From: Liolophura sinensis
Taxonomy: Eukaryota; Mollusca; Polyplacophora; Chitonida; Chitonidae
Reading direction: 5' to 3'
Assembly (NCBI RefSeq): GCF_032854445.1
Contig: NC_088297.1
Location: 2,977,991-3,041,990 of the forward strand
Length of the DNA: 64,000 nucleotides
Numbering within the stretch: position 1 is the first letter of the stretch; the number at the start of each line of letters is the position of its first letter. Positions 46,016 to 56,832 of this stretch are shown here, one piece after another. The notes beneath the pieces are model-generated. The model saw nothing but the letters and a program-made list of their open reading frames with translations, had not been told where the DNA came from and made no database searches. Position numbers and translations under genes: made by a program.

Positions 46016-46071
46016 TGACGTCATCATGATGAGTCGGGAAAGGAACATTTGACATCAGTAAAATGACGTCA
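46016..46071. promoter_or_regulatory. Two palindromic CRE octamers
   Basis: TGACGTCA occurs at 46016-46023 and 46064-46071, 48 bp apart, with an AP-1-like ATGAGTC between them (46028-46034). They fit CREB/ATF sites but no gene lies next to them. Confidence 0.3.
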
Positions 46072-46424
46072 AAGTTCTGCTGCCGGGCGCTTGACACGTC
46101 AAAATATATGTGCTGACCAAATTGTCAGTACGTATATATCAACCGCTCACTGATAGTTATAAAATATACCCAAGTGTTTACCACGCCTTCGTGTGATATA
46201 AGGGTGTTGACATTTATCTAAAAGTAATAAATATCCTTTTTAAGGTGATTTTAATACATGAACATCACAATGTTCACTTCAGTTGATTTTATACATATAT
46301 AAGCGAAAACTGGGAACTCCACGGAGGGAGACCAAACAAGAACGACAACTCTTGGTGGCAAGAATAATATAGCTGGTCACAGTGTGTGATTGTATGTATA
46401 TATGTTTGGGGTTCATCGTCGGGC

Positions 46425-46466
46425 TTAGCAGTTTTTCAATCATATGACGACCAGGACTTACTAGGG

Positions 46467-46534
<68 letters not shown>

Positions 46535-46772
46535 TGTCTTTTGGTTGCAGGGCGAGTCAATGCCACTAAAGTATCATGTCGAAGACACCAGACATGACAC
46601 ATTATACTGACACTGGACCAACCAGTCATGTTTCCTTGTTCTAACCTTTCAGTGCTGAATGCCATGCGAGGCAGAACCAAGTAGTATTTCTTCGGTAAGA
46701 TCCAACCAGGCTTTGATCCAGAGATCTTCTGATATCGGAGCAGATATTCTAACCATTAGGCCACCGAAGCGG
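46425..46772 (-). mobile_element. SINE-B copy with internal TA microsatellite
   Basis: The minus-strand tRNA-like head at the right (GGTGGCCTAATGGTTAGAAT) and body (GTCGAAGACACCAGACATGA) match the copy at 42283. A (TA)n of about 60 bp at 46471-46532 sits inside the element, where the other copy has only GCATATA. Confidence 0.75.
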
Positions 46773-46936
46773 GTCAGAGTAAGAGAATCAATTAATGTAT
46801 CCATCATCAACATTATTCAACAGTTTCTAAGAGTCAAATTGATACATGTTCATACACGTTGTCACGTTAATTAATGATCTATTAATGTATCCGTTAATGT
46901 GGTTTATTCCGAACACTCACGTTTCATCCCATCAAC

Positions 46937-46985
46937 CGTTATATAAGTGAAAAAAGCCTTAGCAAGGCGTCAAACACCAATCAAA
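46937..46985 (+). mobile_element. SINE-A tail fragment
   Basis: TATAAGTGAAAAAAGCCTTAG then GCGTCAAACACCAATCAAAT. Confidence 0.6.
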
Positions 46986-47142
46986 TGGCAATAACTCATG
47001 TAGGAATGCATCCGTACACTCTAGAAACCTATCTTTTTAATAAAATTAGCATAATGTTATGTCTTCTGGGTAATGCATGCCGGAATACATTATCTTGAGG
47101 CTACATAATATTTTGTTATTGGTCACCCTTTATTTATTTATT

Positions 47143-47276
47143 CCGGCCGTACGTGGGAAGGTCTGGCAGCAATCTGCGGATGGTCTTCCCGGTTTCCTCC
47201 CACCATAATGCTCGCTGCCGCCGTATAAGTGAAATATTCTTGAGTACGGCGTAAAATGTCACTCAAATAAAAAAAA
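47143..47276 (+). mobile_element. SINE-A core and tail, plus copy of an inverted pair
   Basis: GGCCGTACGTGGGAAGGTCT to GAGTACGGCGTAAAATGTCA and AATAAAAAA. Faces the minus copy that starts 15 bp on. Confidence 0.85.
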
Positions 47277-47290
47277 TATATATTTATATT

Positions 47291-47485
47291 ACGGCCAGCA
47301 TTATGGTGGGTGGAAACCGAATAGAGCCAGGTGGAACCTACGACCATCTGCAGGTTGTTGACAGACCTGGCCATATACAGCCGGAGAGGAGACAGCATGA
47401 GCTGGACTTGAACTCACGGCGACTGCATTGGTGAGAGGCTCCTGGGTCATTGCGGCATGCCAACCACCTAGGCCAGAGAGGCCTC
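47291..47485 (-). mobile_element. SINE-A, minus copy of an inverted pair
   Basis: ACGGCCAGCATTATGGTGGG through GAACTCACGGCGACTGCATT to GGCCAGAGAGGCCTCG. Tail to tail with the previous copy. Confidence 0.85.
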
Positions 47486-48024
47486 GATCACATAATACCT
47501 CGTCACCCTAACAATAGTGTAGCACTATAGTGTGTAGCCATAACATTATCTATTTTGCCATCAGTCAGAATTCTCTCAAGTAAATTAACCAGTTAGTTTT
47601 TACAGTGTCGATACCTTTGGGATACTTCATTACTAGACTGTGACCTACTTCATCCTGGTCATTCAGGTGAGTAAGGGTCAATGTGTGAATATATTCACAA
47701 ATAATCTATGTTACCTGCGCACGTGACAAACACCTGTGGAAAACATATAATCGGATCTCCATGGAAACTAGGTCATGGATGTGTTCATTTCCCACTCAAA
47801 GTATTAATGTTATTGTAGAACTACATTGTGCGTTCTGTATGTTAGCATAAAGCCAGATGGCTGGGCTACTCATGTGCTTTCTCTGCCGGCTAAGTGAATA
47901 TACCTCCACCAAATGTAAAGGCATCAACGGTAGAGGTCCACACATGCAGCGTGTGACTATAGTACCGATGTGTTTCTAACGTATCCAGTCGTGCATTGTC
48001 TAGCATATCATTTTCACTGGATTA

Positions 48025-48135
48025 TTTAATTGATTGGTGTTTTTACGACGTACTCATGAATATTTTACTCATACGACGAAACCCACGACCATCCGCAGGT
48101 AGCTGACAGACCTTCTCATGTACGGCCTGAGAAGA
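48025..48135 (-). mobile_element. SINE-A fragment
   Basis: TTGATTGGTGTTTTTACGAC through AAACCCACGACCATCCGCAG to CATGTACGGCCTGAGAAG, with the middle deleted. Confidence 0.75.
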
Positions 48136-48409
48136 CACTGGATTGTTGCTTTTATACTAGATGTACATGCATCGACCAGCACCCATAATTTCATGCTGTC
48201 ATGTGCTTCAAACTTTCATACTAGCGTTCGCGCTCATACACGTACTCTCCTACTGGCGCCTGCGCCCGTAGTTTTGTATCACCATCTGGGTTCATTCTTT
48301 CATTTTGGCATCTGCGCCCATACTTTCATATTATCGTCAGCTTTCATATTTTCAAACTATCATTTCTCATCTGCTAACATCCACAGCCTACTTTCATACT
48401 ATAGCGTCT

Positions 48410-49790
48410 GCGTTCATGCTTCCATACTGGGGTCTGTGTTCATTAATTCTCCCCATTAATTCTCCCTACAGCGTCTGCGCTCATGCATGCTTCCATACTG
48501 GAGTCTGTATTCATTAATTCTCCCTATAGCGTCTGCGTTTATACTTCCATACTGGAGACTGTGTTCATTAATTCTGCCTGTAGTCTCTGCGTTCATGCTT
48601 CCATACTGGAGTCTGTGTTCATTAATTCTCCCTATAGCGTCTGCGTTTATACTTCCATACTGGAGACTATGTTCATTAATTCTCCCTGTAGCGTCTGTGT
48701 TCATGCTTCTATACTGGAGTCTGTGTTCATTAATTCTCCCTGTAGCGTCTGTGTTCATGCTTCCATACTGGAGTCTGTGTTCATTAATTCTCCCTGTAGC
48801 GTCTGTGTTCATGCTTCTATACTGGAGTCTGTGTTCATTAATTCTCCCTGTAGCGTCTGTGTTCATGCTTCCATACTGGAGACTGTGTTCATTAATTCTC
48901 CCTACAGCGTCTGCGCTCATGCATGCTTCCATACTGGAGTCTGTATTCATTAATTCTCCCTATAGCGTCTGCGTTTATACTTCCATACTGGAGACTGTGT
49001 TCATTAATTCTGCCTGTAGCCTCTGCGTTCATGCTTCCATACTGGAGTCTGTGTTCATTAATTTTCCCTATAGCGTCTGCGTTTATACTTCCATACTGGA
49101 GACTGTGTTCATTAATTCTCCCTGTAGCGTCTGTGTTCATGCTTCTATACTGGAGTCTGTGTTCATTAATTCTCCCTGTAGCGTCTGTGTTCATGCTTCC
49201 ATACTGGAGACTGTGTTCATTAATTCTCCCTACAGCGTCTGCGCTCATGCATGCTTCCATACTGGAGTCTGTATTCATTAATTCTCCCTATAGCGTCTGC
49301 GTTTATACTTCCATACTGGAGACTGTGTTCATTAATTCTCCCTGTAGCGTCTGTGTTCATGCTTCCATACTGGAGTCTGTGTTCATTAATTCTCCCTATA
49401 GCGTGTGCGTTCATGCTTCCATACTGGAGACTGTGTTCATTAATTCTCCCTACAGCGTGTGCGTTCATGCTTCCATACTGGAGACTGTGTTCATTAATTC
49501 TCCCTGTAGCGTCTGTGTTCATGCTTCTATACTGGAGTTTATGCTCATTAATTCTCCTTATAGCGCCTGCGTTCATTCATGCTTCCATACTGGAGACTGT
49601 GTTCATTAATTCTGCCTGTAGCCTCTGCGTTCATGATTCCATACTGGAGTCTATGTTCATTAATTCTGCCTGTAGCGTCTGTGTTCATGCTTCCATACTG
49701 GAGTTTATGCTCATTAATTCTCCTTATAGCGCCTGCGTTCATGCATGCTTCCATACTGGAGTCTGTGTTCATTAATTCTCCCCATATATT
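48410..49790 (+). repeat. 54-bp tandem array
   Basis: About 25 units with ATTAATTCTCCCTATAGCGT, CTGCGTTCATGCTTCCATAC, TGGAGTCTGTGTTC. Some units carry an extra GCATG-type insertion near 48481, 48909 and 49245, showing blocks of 6-8 units copied together. Period 54 keeps frames open on both strands (up to 264 residues). No gene context. Confidence 0.96.
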
Positions 49791-50295
49791 TCATGCAAGC
49801 TTCTCCATCCAATCCTTCATATTATACAGTTTGTGTTCATACATTCATAATGGTGTCTGTGTTCAGAAATTCACATTAGTGTCTGCTTCCATGCTGTCAT
49901 GGGCAGTGCTCGTAAGCCTACTTCCACATTAGTGCATGTACCAACGGCCTTGCCTGTTTCATTTGTTGTCGAAAGCAACGATTTTCGAATAGAAACTGGA
50001 CAGACTTTATTTGGTAGGAAATGTAAACATATCTACTTATGCTAAATGATACGTCTCACATACTGATTTTGTTAACTTTCGGAAGTTGATCAGACAAATT
50101 ATGTCCATGCCTTTTTTTATCATTTTTGTTTTCGTTATCAAAATCTTTATTATACAACGTTTTTGATGTTTGGAACAGTAAATAATTAATTTCATCTTAC
50201 AAACCAATGTTATCATTATCAGTGACGTTGCCTGTATATTGGTTCCTGTTCGTCAAACGTGAAAATATTGCTATGTATATATATGTTATCAATAC

Positions 50296-50470
50296 ATGTA
50301 TTTATTTATTTTTTATTTATTTATTTATTTATTTATCTATTTATTTATTTATTTATTTGACTGGTGTTTACGCCGCACTCAAGAATATTTCACATACCAC
50401 TGTGGCTAGTATTATAGTTTGAGGAAACCGGGCAGAACCCCAGGGAAATCCACGGCCATCCCCAGGTTTA
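50296..50470 (-). mobile_element. SINE-A core and tail
   Basis: Long TTTA tail, then TTTGACTGGTGTTTACGCCG, AAGAATATTTCACATACCAC and GGAAACCGGGCAGAACCCCA. Confidence 0.82.
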
Positions 50471-50947
50471 TACTTCGTATCTTAGTAAATACGACCATAA
50501 TCCTGCACCCTCACACGTCCTCCACATTCCTCCCCTCTCAACCACAAGCGCCACGTGACAATGACAGTCGTATATGAACATGCCATTTGACCCTCGCCTT
50601 CCGGAGTATAATGTCACGTGCTGCAAGAACGTCTCGTGTTACAAGAGGTCACGCATCCTTTGTTGTGTAACACGAAACGTTATCAAAACTTGTTATTCCT
50701 CTCTGTGGAGATCAGTCAGCAAACTCGCGGATTGTCGAATTGTGTGACAGCGGACCTTGTGACGGGAAATCCGACGCGCATAAAGATAAGTGTCGAGAAA
50801 TCACTCAGCATCCTGAAAAGGTTAAATGTCAGAGTATACAGATGACATTGATAAGAGGTGAGGTGAGCGTGACCCTGTAATGCTGGATGTACGCTGTGAC
50901 TGCAAGAAACGGCAGGTCCGAATTCGAATTAAACATACTGTATTGTA

Positions 50948-51197
50948 GGCATTTACTGAGCATCCATTTACTGAGCATCCATTTACTGAGCATCCATTTA
51001 CCGAGCAGCCATTTACTGAGCAGCCATTTACTGAGCAGCTATTTACCGAGCAGCCATTTACTGAGCAGCCATTTACCGAGCATCCATTTACTGAGCAGCC
51101 ATTTACTGAGCAGCCATTTATCGAGAAGCCATTTACTGAGCATCCATTTACCGAGCAGCCATTTACCGAGCAGCCATTTACTGAGCAGCCATTTAAT
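50948..51197 (+). repeat. 15-bp tandem array
   Basis: About 16 units of CATTTACTGAGCAGC with A/C and C/A variants, giving a by-product LLSSH/LLSIH frame. Confidence 0.95.
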
Positions 51198-51754
51198 GGG
51201 TTTTACCTTTGGGAATCCTGTTGGCTCAGATGGTAAAAACGGTAGCCACATGTTCCGACATTTCCAACAGATCCTAGTAGCTGGTTAAAGTTAAACCCCA
51301 GTCTAAATTTGCTGATAAATGAAAAAAAAAATTGAAGGCAAAAAACCTTTCCAGTTAGGAATAGTTACCAATAAACAGTCCATAGCAACCAGGGAATTTT
51401 TTTTAAAGAAAATGTTAACTCTGACATATTTTATCTCACCCTTCAAGATGTAAAAATTTCATAAAACTCTGCACTTTTTGCATTACTAAAATGATAATTT
51501 TTTTGAGGTCTATTGTTACTATTGTAGTCAGCCCAGTTGATTCACTGAGCCAATAGCAAAGCCAGTATATCATATGCATCAAACGCTATGGGCATTGATA
51601 TATTTTGGAGCTGGGGTCCAATCAGACATGAGAAAGTAGCTGCTCTTACTTTTTAATACCATTTTGGATATCAAGATTAAAGATGTTATGAGCCTATATA
51701 CTGGAGATATCTGGCACAATGCTATTATTTTATAATATCCCGAAAAATTTCTTT

Positions 51755-51812
51755 ATTTTAACGGTGATTTCCGGCGCACTCAAGAATATTTCAATTAAAC
51801 GACGGCGGTCAC
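51755..51812 (-). mobile_element. SINE-A tail fragment
   Basis: ACGGTGATTTCCGGCGCACTC, AAGAATATTTCAATTAAACG, ACGGCGG. Confidence 0.7.
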
Positions 51813-52599
51813 CCAAATATAAGAAAATGTCAGCCTCTTCTATGTCACAGTCCAAAATCGAAAATATAGTCCTTAAAACTTATAAAAAGGGTCGCACTTA
51901 GGAAGCACTTTAACACTATAAATATTGCTAAATAGAGATTTGGTTAGTAAATATATACCTTTTTTTTCAAACATGGCCGGTAAAGGATTCTTTGAGAAAA
52001 CTTGTAACATATTCCTAGGACACGATATATCAAGAAGCAGAGTGACGTCACGCATGCACATGCGCTGTGAAATTTCGTCTTATTTATTGCCATGATTACC
52101 CTGAATGCAATGATTCATCCAATTTAACAAGCACCTGTGCACAGTATTTGCCTAAGATCTGTACGCAAATGACGTGACATGTATTTAAATTGACGACATG
52201 GCACAAATAAAAACATTTAACATGAAATTATTTAACGATTTATCTACATGCCATAACTGTTTTTCTTGACTACGCTGTTTGTGTATTTGTGTATATATGG
52301 GAGTAAATGGAATAGGCAGGGATTTTGACATCCGGAAATATAATTACGGATAATTTAGTTTTGACAGAAGTGAAACAATTGGTACAGAAACTGGGCGTGA
52401 CGTGCTGTTGTGCGTGGCCTACATGAACATATGTCACACATGGGGGTACAAACTCATATCTGGGGCAGATGGGGACAGAATATAGTAAATATAGGAATGA
52501 TAAGTTATCATACGAAATGGAAACGTCACACGGATGACACTTAATTAAGCTCATGTCTTGAGAAGAGTGAATTAAAGAAGGCCCTCACAGATGGACCGT

Positions 52600-52830
52600 T
52601 CTTCACTTTTTTGTTTATTTATTTATTCCATTTTTATTTGTCAATATTTTTCATGTGATGGCAACCATGTTACTGTGTGGAGGAGTCAGTGTACCAGGAG
52701 TAGGCTAAACCACCGCTCTTCTCTAGGTACCTGACAAACCTCCTGATTTAAAGCCTCTTCCGAAACAGCGAGAGCTGGATTCGAACCCGCAACCACATTG
52801 TTCAAGGCAGAAAAGAAAGAGTTTTCTTTG
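52600..52830 (-). mobile_element. tRNA-like SINE (third type), minus strand
   Basis: A TTTATTTATTTATTCC tail at the left and a B-box reading GGGTTCGAATCCAGCTCTCG on the minus strand at about 52765-52790. Confidence 0.45.
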
Positions 52831-53239
52831 TTAAAACGGCAATATCATGCGCGTTAACATAACCAAGAAACAAAAGCCGCGGTGACAGAAGATAAACAGA
52901 CAAGAACAGTCAGCAGTTTATTGTACCGTATCGAATTTTATTGCCTTTGCATGTCTTTCCATCCGTTTTTTTCTGTCCATTTTTAACAACTACAGTTTTG
53001 GAGCACAGTGCCAAACTCGTCAGTTCAATTTTCGCCCACATTTACATATTCATCTTTATCTTTATTCTATCTTCCATTTACTCGTTTGTTTCTATCCATG
53101 CAAATTTCGGACACACTCCCATACTCGAAAAACATGCAGGTTTCAATGATGCCCAGTTTTTTCAACAAGTACAATTATCGGTCATATTTCCATTTTCCTC
53201 ACAATGAGATTAACTTCCACTGACATTTTCCTGTTTTTG

Positions 53240-54140
53240 GGGGGCTTTTTTCTGCACAGGCTACAGCCACTGAAATTTTCGGATGTATTTACATACTCCC
53301 CCAGTGCATGTTTCATAGATTAAAACTCACAGGACAGGCTACAGCCACTGAAATTTTCGGACATATATCCATACTCCTCCCCGTACAGGTTTCAACCACT
53401 CGAATTTTTGGACATACTTCCATACTCTTCCTAGTACAGACTTCAGCCACTGAAATTTTCGGATGTATTTCCATACTCCTCACAGTGCATGTTTCAACCA
53501 CTGAAACTTTCGAACGTACTCCCATACTCCCCACAGTGCATGTTTCAACCACTGAAACTTTCGGACGTACTTCCATACTCCTTCCAGTACAGGCTTCATT
53601 CACTCGAATTTTCGGATGTATTTACATACTCCCCCGGTGCATGTTTCAACGACTAAAACTTTCGAACGTACTCCCATACTCCTCACAGTGCATGTTTCAA
53701 CCACTGAAACTTTCGGACGTACTTCCATACTCCTTCCAGTACAGGCTTCATTCACTCGAATTTTCGGATGTATTTTACATACTCCCCCAGTGCATGTTTC
53801 AACGACTAAATCTTTCGAACGTACTCCCATACTCCTCACAGTGCATGTTTCAACCACTGAAAACTTTCGGACGTACTTCCATACTCCCTCCAGTACAGGC
53901 TTCATTCACTCGAATTTTCGGATGTATTTACATACTCCCCCCCCCCCCCCCCCCCCCCCCCAGTGCATGTTTCATAGACTAAAACTCACAGGACAGGCTT
54001 CAGCCACTGAAATTTTTGGACGTATTTCCGTACTCCTCACAGTGCATGTTTCAACCACGAAAGCTTTCGGACGTAGCCACTGAAATTCTCGGACATACTT
54101 CATACAGTGCAGGTTTCAAGCGCTCAATTTTCGGACGTAC
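53240..54140 (+). repeat. 51-bp tandem array with poly-C tract
   Basis: About 17 units of CACTGAAACTTTCGGACGTA, CTTCCATACTCCTCACAGTG, CATGTTTCAAC. One unit holds a run of more than 20 C (53937-53960). Period 51 leaves frames open on both strands. Weaker related sequence is visible from about 52990. Confidence 0.94.
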
Positions 54141-54482
54141 TCCTCACATAGGAAGGTTTCGACTACCAATACAGAAATTCTCATAGTTCCATACTCCTCA
54201 GAGTGAAAGTCTCCGTCACTCAAACTTTGGGACATATCTCCAAACTTCTCACAGAGGCGCCCTCACATTATTTGCTGAATGCCAGATGTTGTATTCTGTC
54301 TAGTACGGCCGCCATCTTCAGCATGTACGTGTGTATGTGGTAGGCCCTATAATGTTATAGCTGTCATTAGATCGACATATATGACCCCAAAGAAAATGTC
54401 GGTTACATCGGCCTATATATCTGAGCTTAAACTGCATTGTCCACTCATAGCCATGTATAGTAGCCTATAGCTGCCTGTAAAC

Positions 54483-54483
<1 letters not shown>

Positions 54484-54548
<65 letters not shown>
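54484..54548. repeat. TA microsatellite
   Basis: (TA)n with two C interruptions, about 65 bp. Confidence 0.97.
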
Positions 54549-54553
<5 letters not shown>

Positions 54554-54699
54554 CACAAGTGAACTTTAGAACGTTTAAAGTTTTTAACCTAGCAGAAAAG
54601 TTTTAAACCCTGTACAAGCACATCTGAAACATACTCAATGAAAACAAAGGATTCGTCCAAAAACTTCCATACATTGAACAGTTTTCCATGTATTTAAAA

Positions 54700-54830
54700 C
54701 ACCACTGTCCATGTTTAAGTCATCAATTTCCATATTTAAATCATCCACTTTTCATATTTAAACACCACTTTCAATATCTAAACACCCCTTTTCAGATTTA
54801 AACACCACTTTTCCATATTTATGCACCACA
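54700..54830 (+). repeat. Degenerate 18-20 bp repeat
   Basis: Words such as CCATATTTAAATCATCCACTT and CATATTTAAACACCACTTT recur about seven times with drift. Confidence 0.6.
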
Positions 54831-56002
54831 CAGGCATAGGCTCTCATAGGCCTCTCATCCCATCGGCGGCATGATCGGTAGGCTTAAAAAAAAATAAAAA
54901 AGAATGGTACAAAAATCGAATTGTTTAGTCATTTTTACTCTGTCCGTGTTGTCAATGACCTTATATCTCATTAGCAATTTACTTCAACTACATCACACTC
55001 GATTGATAAAATGAGTAAATAGTTATCCGAAAAAGTAGGGTACATGAGTACATTCAGTTCTACAACGAATAATGCATAATACAGCAAGTGACGTTTAAAT
55101 GACATTTCAGGCAGGAGGTGAAATGCGGGTTATGAAAGAGAATTTAGAATCTGCATTTCCACATGTGTTGGCCAATCATAATACATGTAAATAAATAAAT
55201 AAATAAATCAAATACACCCATTATACAATCACTATAAATAATGTATTTCATTTCATAATAAACTTGTTTTCATTTCCCAGATTTTGTTTTTTTGTTTGTT
55301 TAATTTTATCAGCCATATACATTACAAATTTTGAAATCAAATAACAAATAATTATTTTACACAAGTAGTTATAACTTAAAAAATAAAATCTTTTTTTGAA
55401 AAATGCATATGTTATGCACATCCAGAGATTTATGCAGTACTTAAAGTTAAATTCTTTTGTAACTAATTATGCACTTTTTGTTTTTTGTGCCGTACATAAA
55501 AATTGCTCACTTATATTGTGTCCTTCAGTTTTATGGGTAAATCAAACCAGGTATAGAACGTGGAGAAAATAAATCACCGTACTCCCCAGATAGCCTACTG
55601 TCACTTTGTATTGTAAATTACACATTCAAAGCAGTTACCTGCCAATGCAGTCTATTAGAAAGTCTTTTACATGTTTTGAAGCCCTTTCTTCAATTTTTTT
55701 CACAGTTCATCTAGGCTCCCTGTATCGAAAAATTAATCTTAACGCGCAAATTGAGGATATCCAGTTTCCTGTTAGAGCTACAAACATGGACAGTAATCAC
55801 TGCTGATGTAATAAGGCTATCAGCCAGAAATGAGAATCAGCCACGCAAGCTTAAGACATACGGCCATCCAGGTTGATCTTTAGGAGGTTGTAACTTAACA
55901 TGGGTGTTACCGGCATGAGTTCACAACCTGCAACGAATTCTTATTTCAAGGTAAAGGATCTGTCTTTTCACTAGGTTTGTACCATACATGTCATACATGT
56001 AT
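54831..56002. other. AT-rich stretch, no gene seen
   Basis: No supported coding, RNA or repeat feature beyond a short AAAT run at about 55190. Confidence 0.55.
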
Positions 56003-56216
56003 TCTCTTCCTCTCCGACCGTATGTGGGGATATCCGTCGCAAACCTGCGGATGGTTGTGGGTTTCACGCGGGCTCTGCCCGGGGAATATACTTATATATG
56101 TGTGTGATTGATTGGTGTTTTACGCCGTACTCAAAAATATTTCACTTACACAACGTCGGTTAGGATTATATAGTGGGATGAAGCCCGGCAGGGCCCAGGG
56201 GAAACCAGACCTTCCC
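56003..56216. mobile_element. SINE-A inverted pair (plus core, minus tail)
   Basis: A plus-strand core at 56003-56085 (CTCTCCGACCGTATGTGGGG to GGGCTCTGCCCGG) followed by a minus-strand copy at 56104-56216 (TGATTGGTGTTTTACGCCGT to GAAACCAGACCTTCCC). Both truncated. Confidence 0.75.
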
Positions 56217-56471
56217 ATGAGGTTCGTGGTTTTAGATCGTAGGCCTGAAGTAAGGCCTATATATAGCCTAGGTCTGTGTTATTTGGTTCATCGTTATCAA
56301 GGTACGCTCTACTGGCTGTCCAGCTGACACACATCACGTGACTGTTCCAGTCTAGCGGTTAAAGGAAGGTATTATTCTGTCAGTTACAATAGCATCTCAA
56401 CTGTAAAGTCAGGATTGTGTCTGGCTGATGCGAGTTAGTGACGGAACGAATCACAGGTCAATATTCGCCGA

Positions 56472-56485
56472 ACACCAGGGGGCGT
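56472..56485 (+). promoter_or_regulatory. CTCF-like core motif
   Basis: ACACCAGGGGGCGT matches the CTCF core CCASYAGRKGGCRS at 12 of 14 positions, 24 bp before the X-box-like motif. This is motif reading only. Confidence 0.3.
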
Positions 56486-56509
56486 GACTGGAGAGCTGCA
56501 GATGGTTCG

Positions 56510-56523
56510 GTTGTTATGGTAAC
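56510..56523 (+). promoter_or_regulatory. X-box (RFX-type) motif upstream of the EF-hand start
   Basis: GTTGTTATGGTAAC fits the loose X-box consensus RYYNYYATRRNRAC at all positions and lies 172 bp before the ATG. X-boxes close to the start often mark ciliary genes. Matches this loose are expected a few times per 64 kb by chance (others at 19779 and 47755), so position is the main support. Confidence 0.4.
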
Positions 56524-56694
56524 GTGGTAGGAGACCGGATTTTAGTGATTTTTGACGCCGATATACTTACCGTGGCTAACCAATGGGCTGCATCCAGTCC
56601 TGCAAAGACAGGCGGACATCGCCAGCAATCGGAGCGTCCCAAATCTGTTCACTGGAACGATCCAGAGAGTGCGGAATTTTTGGACATTACCAAC

Positions 56695-56832
56695 ATGGCG
56701 GACCAAGACGTTGCGGATTTCTTAGCGGCTTTCGAGGCTGGAGATAAAAACAAGGACGGGACGTTAAATACCGGCGAGTTTATTCGGTTGATGGTAGTTC
56801 TTGGCGTTCCAGGAGGTGCCGATCGGGCCAGG
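56695..56832 (+). CDS. EF-hand protein, first coding exon (partial gene)
   Basis: ATG at 56695 sits in a strong context (ACCAACATGG) and is the first ATG in its frame. The exon ends at donor GTGAGA (56833) after 46 codons, phase 0. It encodes MADQDVADFLAAF, then a canonical 12-residue EF-hand loop at residues 17-28 (D-K-N-K-D-G-T-L-N-T-G-E, ligands at 1, 3, 5 and 12), then IRLMVVLGVPGGADRAR. It looks like the start of a calmodulin-like calcium sensor. The frame is open upstream to a GTG at 56524, but without another ATG that part is probably 5' UTR. I found no second EF-hand exon before 64000, so the remaining exons are probably outside. Confidence 0.75.

Noticed and set aside
48487-49281. 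264-residue frame over the 54-bp array as a protein
   Set aside because: Same reason: both strands are open and no gene signals surround it.
56524-56694. Upstream extension of the EF-hand protein from a GTG
   Set aside because: No ATG upstream of 56695 in frame, and the stretch overlaps the end of the X-box region; more likely 5' UTR.
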